Source of the DNA: Nageia nagi
Lineage: Eukaryota; Pinophyta
Assembly (NCBI GenBank): GCA_050084985.1
Contig: JBITNC010000001.1
Location: forward strand, 130,820,001 to 130,884,000
Length of the DNA stretch: 64,000 bases
Reading direction: 5' to 3'
Shown: in pieces, positions 61,060-64,000 of the stretch
Position numbering within the stretch: position 1 is the first letter of the stretch
Layout: each line of letters opens with the position of its first letter
Made by a program: the position numbers and the translations under genes
The notes under the pieces: model-generated
Database searches by the model: none
The model's input: the letters and a program-made list of their open reading frames with translations, nothing else
Told to the model about the DNA's origin: nothing

Positions 61060-62080
61060 AAGGGTCTTTCCACTATGGTGAAAGGTTGAGTGAAAGATGT
61101 ACTTTACATTATGGATCATTCTCTAACAAATATGTGCCTTGAAACTAATATTTGCACTAGAGAAAATCTTTGGCACAATCAATTAGGCCACCTAAAGTAT
61201 AAGAACATTCAAGTTATGAAAGATCATGATCTTGTGGAAGCTTTTCATAAAATATCACCTACAATTGGTCTTTGTGAGAAGTGCATTCTAGGTAAAATGA
61301 ATAAGCAAAAATTTCTAAAAGATAAGGTAAGTAAAGCAACTCAACCTCTTTAGGTTGTGCATTTAGATTTGATGGGTCCATTTCTAACTAAGTCACTTGG
61401 GAGAGCATCTTATATCTTAATCTTTATTGATAATTTTAATAGAATGACATTTGGTTATCTTATAGAGCATAGAGATCAAACCTTTGATAGATTCAAAGAT
61501 TTCAAACCCTTGGTATAAAATTAGTCTAGAGTCAAAATAAAGATGTTAAGATCAAATAATGGGGATGAGTATAATAGTAATTAATTCAATGATTATTGTA
61601 CCAAGTATGGAATCAAGAGGCATTTTACAATCCCTTACACTCCTCAACATAATGGTGTAACCAAAAGGAATAATAGAACCATTCAAGGAATTGAAAGATA
61701 TATGTTGGGAGATCTTCCTAACTTCTTATGAGGTGAAGCTATAAATACTATAATATACATTTTAAACAAGTATCCTATGAAATTAGTTGAAGGAAAACCT
61801 TTGTATGAGGCATGGACATGGAAGAAACCTAACATCTCTTACTTTAGGATCTTTGGCTATGATGCTTATGCCGTTGTTGTTTCTGAGAAAAGGAAGAATC
61901 TAGATAAGAGATATGAAAAGTGTATTTTTATGGGCTATGATAATTAGTATAGAGGATATAGGCTATACCAACCTTTCTCCAAAGTATTCTTTGTGTCAAG
62001 GGATGTAAAGTTAAATGAACTTCATGAAGAATTTGCTTCTTGTGAGAGCCTTGATGAAGGTGGTGATTCATTTTTTGCAC
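61060..62080 (+). pseudogene. Copia integrase
   Basis: GAG-pre-integrase/zinc finger text: ENLWHNQLGHLKYKNIQVMK and GLCEKCILGKMNKQKF (HHCC). Core: VVHLDLMGPFLTKSLGRASY, IFIDNFNRMTFGYLI, MLRSNNGDEYNSN, a stop, IKRHFTIPYTPQHNGVTKRN, NRTIQGIERYML. C-terminal: FRIFGYDAYAVVVSEKRKNL, KCIFMGYDN and FFVSRDVKLNE. All three catalytic regions can be located (D of HLDLMGPF, SNNGDEY with D lost, and the Glu position of NGVTKRN reads Thr). Many stops; order as expected. Confidence 0.88.
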
Positions 62081-62283
62081 CTAACTAGTTGGATGTCAGT
62101 GTGGATTTGTCACCTAAGGTACAAAGCTCTCCAACACAAAAAATAACAAGATGTATGACCCCTAATAAATCCTTATTTTTCAAAATTGATAGTAAGAATG
62201 AGCCCTCATCCTTTAAAGAAGATGTAGATGTAGAAAGAAGAGGAAGTACCTTCATAGATGTTGAAGAGGAGTCTCCAAGAATT
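62081..62283 (+). pseudogene. Copia integrase-RT spacer, truncated
   Basis: Ser-, Asp- and Glu-rich text (VDLSPKVQSSPTQKIT) is typical of the variable linker before RT. It ends within VEEESPR at a junction with a reversed primer-binding site at 62284, so RT and RNase H of this element are missing. Confidence 0.65.
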
Positions 62284-62295
62284 GCTCTGATACCA
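62284..62295 (-). other. Orphan primer-binding site, exact tRNA-iMet match
   Basis: TGGTATCAGAGC on the minus strand, in the middle of what was copia sequence. With two bases between, the LTR would start at 62298 with TGATGAAATTAACC. It marks the end of another, minus-strand element joined to the copia fragment. Confidence 0.6.
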
Positions 62296-62297
62296 CT

Positions 62298-62885
62298 TGA
62301 TGAAATTAACCCTTTCTAAATTAATTTATAGTTTACTAAGATCTCAATAAGGCACTTATAACATCAACACTATAACCCAATAACATAATCCAATATCATA
62401 ATGAACATAAGAAATGAAGTGGTTCCTCCCTCCTTAAGTAAGTAACCTACATTCTTAAGATGAAACCTACAAGATACAAGCAGATCATAAATAAGATCAG
62501 TTAGATGCATCATATAAACATTCATATCAATCACAAGATAAATGAACTAAGTAATGCCATATATAAATTGATCAATGATGCACTATAAGTCATCACAAAT
62601 ATGCCAAACCAATTCTTATAGTCATTTATTGTATATTAGAAATATGTGTTGATCAATAATAAAAAAACCATATGCATATATCAACCACTCACATATGGAT
62701 AACCAAATAGTGTCAACAAATACATACTGATTCCTCACATAGTGATAATAGAAACCAAAAATATACCATGAGTTCCTCTTACAAAGTGAACTAACCATGA
62801 AGGTGTATATTTAAGATCAACACTATATAATAAAATATCCTCCTAGGGATGAAGTTATCATCATAAACATAAATTCAACATAAGA
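62298..62885 (-). other. Possible LTR of the minus-strand element
   Basis: Non-coding, AT-rich; begins TGATGAAATT beside the primer-binding site. The right border is not defined; the unknown frame begins near 62890. Confidence 0.35.
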
Positions 62886-62889
62886 ATTC

Positions 62890-64000
62890 ATCATTCATAG
62901 CAATCTCTCCCAAAATTATATCTATAGTGAGTTGAGTTAGCCTAATCTAACTCATTGATATTCCTTAATAAAGTATCAACACTAGGAACTTAAAAGTAAG
63001 ATACATCCTCCTCTCTGACATCACCCTCCTTACCTTGTACAACCTTCTCACCCTATACAACCTCCTCACCCTATTTGGCCTCCTTAAGAACATTTGTGGT
63101 AGGCTCCATATCCACCTCCTTTGTTGCTCTAGCCTTAGCACTAGTATCCTCTACTCTTTGACATATCCTACATCCTTGTTCCTCCTTATCACTCTCTAGC
63201 TTGACCTACCACTACACAGTAAAAGCCTTAATGAATCCTATGTCATCCTTAGTTGAATCTTCCTCTAATGCCTTCTCTTATGTAAGATCAGGCTCAACAT
63301 ATAATAGTGGTTGAATCCCCTCAATAAGAAGAGTCCCATTACATTGATACCTCATAGTATTTAGAGGAATATCTTGTATAAGGGTGAACTAGCACCTAAC
63401 ATGATCAAACTAAAAAAACTCTAAAAACTTGATCCATCGGCCACTAAGAACCCTAACCTATTTGATCTCTGTAAGCTTAGCCTCGAGCTCATCCCATATC
63501 GGGTATAAATGGTAAGGCCTAAACCTCATATGATAAGGTACTAACTAAGTAATCATAGTGCGATAATAGAGAATACCCCTATGCACATGATCAGTGGGAT
63601 GAATATAGAAATCCTCCCTCCACCTCATAATACTAGATGGATATGTAGTGTGTGTATCAAAGCCTAGAATTGAAAGTCTTGAAGGGAAAATCATAAGAAT
63701 ATGCTCATAATACCAAGCATGAAGAGTGATATTCATAGATAATGAAGATATATTACCATAACAATAGAAAAATAACTCCCTTTAGACCTATTCTAGTAAA
63801 GTGGAAGCCCATACATAAATAGTACCATGTTGCATCATGTCTATAACAATTGGTAACAAGGACCATGGGAACCTACCATTACCAGTACCAGGTAGGGCAT
63901 AACATTGAATCATGCCCATCAAAAAGGAAAATTTGATACTCCCTTTTTGATCATCCCACCAGTATTGATAATATATGATACCACTCAAGCTGATCTCAAA
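62890..64000 (-). pseudogene. Unknown reading frame, runs off the window
   Basis: One minus-strand frame without a visible frameshift for about 1.1 kb from 63988 to 62890, interrupted by about ten stops, nearly all TAG and the rest TAA. Phrases: GIIYYQYWWDDQKGSIKFSF, MIQCYALPGTGNGRFPWSLL, DMMQHGTIYVWASTLLE, LHAWYYEHILMIFPSRLSIL, GFDTHTTYPSSIMRWREDFY, IHPTDHVHRGILYYRTMIT, LVPYHMRFRPYHLYPIWDEL, SGRWIKFLEFF, MRYQCNGTLLIEGIQPLLYV. After about 63280 (EPDLT) the line becomes acidic and low in complexity. Trp- and aromatic-rich, without catalytic motifs that I recognise. Its start lies outside the window. Confidence 0.6.

Overview
This is AT-rich nuclear DNA from a land plant with a large, repeat-filled genome. 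The evidence is chromovirus- and Tat-type Ty3/gypsy retroelements, Ty1/copia pieces, initiator-tRNA-Met primer-binding sites, PLS-type pentatricopeptide (PPR) remnants, a plant-like replication factor C remnant and TTTAGGG-like tracts. A gymnosperm is my best guess from the multi-kilobase LTRs and heavy decay, but that is inference. I see no intact host gene, no tRNA or rRNA gene and no CRISPR. Everything coding here is broken.

Layout. 1-3625: minus-strand chromovirus fragment A1 (LTR, chromodomain, integrase, RNase H, end of RT). It is about 98% identical, lesions included, to 9171-12795 of element A2. 3626-7288: debris, with a Tat-type RNase H/integrase piece (4020-4842) cut by a reversed LTR fragment. 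7289-9480: a 1.2-kb tandem duplication in front of or inside A2's 3' LTR. 9171-20549: element A2 (minus strand), with 3' LTR, chromodomain, integrase, RNase H, RT, protease, gag, primer-binding site, then a 5.3-kb 5' LTR region holding a 580-bp duplication and a PPR remnant. 20550-26430: unassigned DNA, an orphan primer-binding site (22416) and a minus-strand PPR pseudogene joined directly to an intronless RFC small-subunit pseudogene (24605-25880). 26430-35330: two and a half copies of a 3.6-kb unit in tandem. 37495-53950: plus-strand Tat-lineage element C with two RNase H domains.

Inside C's integrase sits minus-strand element B (43553-53287, target duplication ATAAT). Inside B's integrase sits a 3.63-kb solo LTR (45078-48707, target duplication TTGTC). 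This gives a clean three-layer insertion order: C, then B, then the solo LTR.

53950-57390: a long decayed reading frame of unknown family, fused to C's truncated integrase end. 57.4-59.07 kb: probable LTR. 59377-59682: minus-strand copia RT fragment. 59862-62280: plus-strand copia gag-protease-integrase. 62284: another orphan primer-binding site. 62890-64000: a second unknown reading frame on the minus strand, running off the window.

The genes do not form a pathway; the window is a record of layered insertion, duplication and decay. Two things may be new: the two unidentified long reading frames, and the PPR-RFC fusion. Most in-frame stops are TAG or TAA, and several lost zinc-finger cysteines read Tyr, as expected if methylated cytosines were deaminated.
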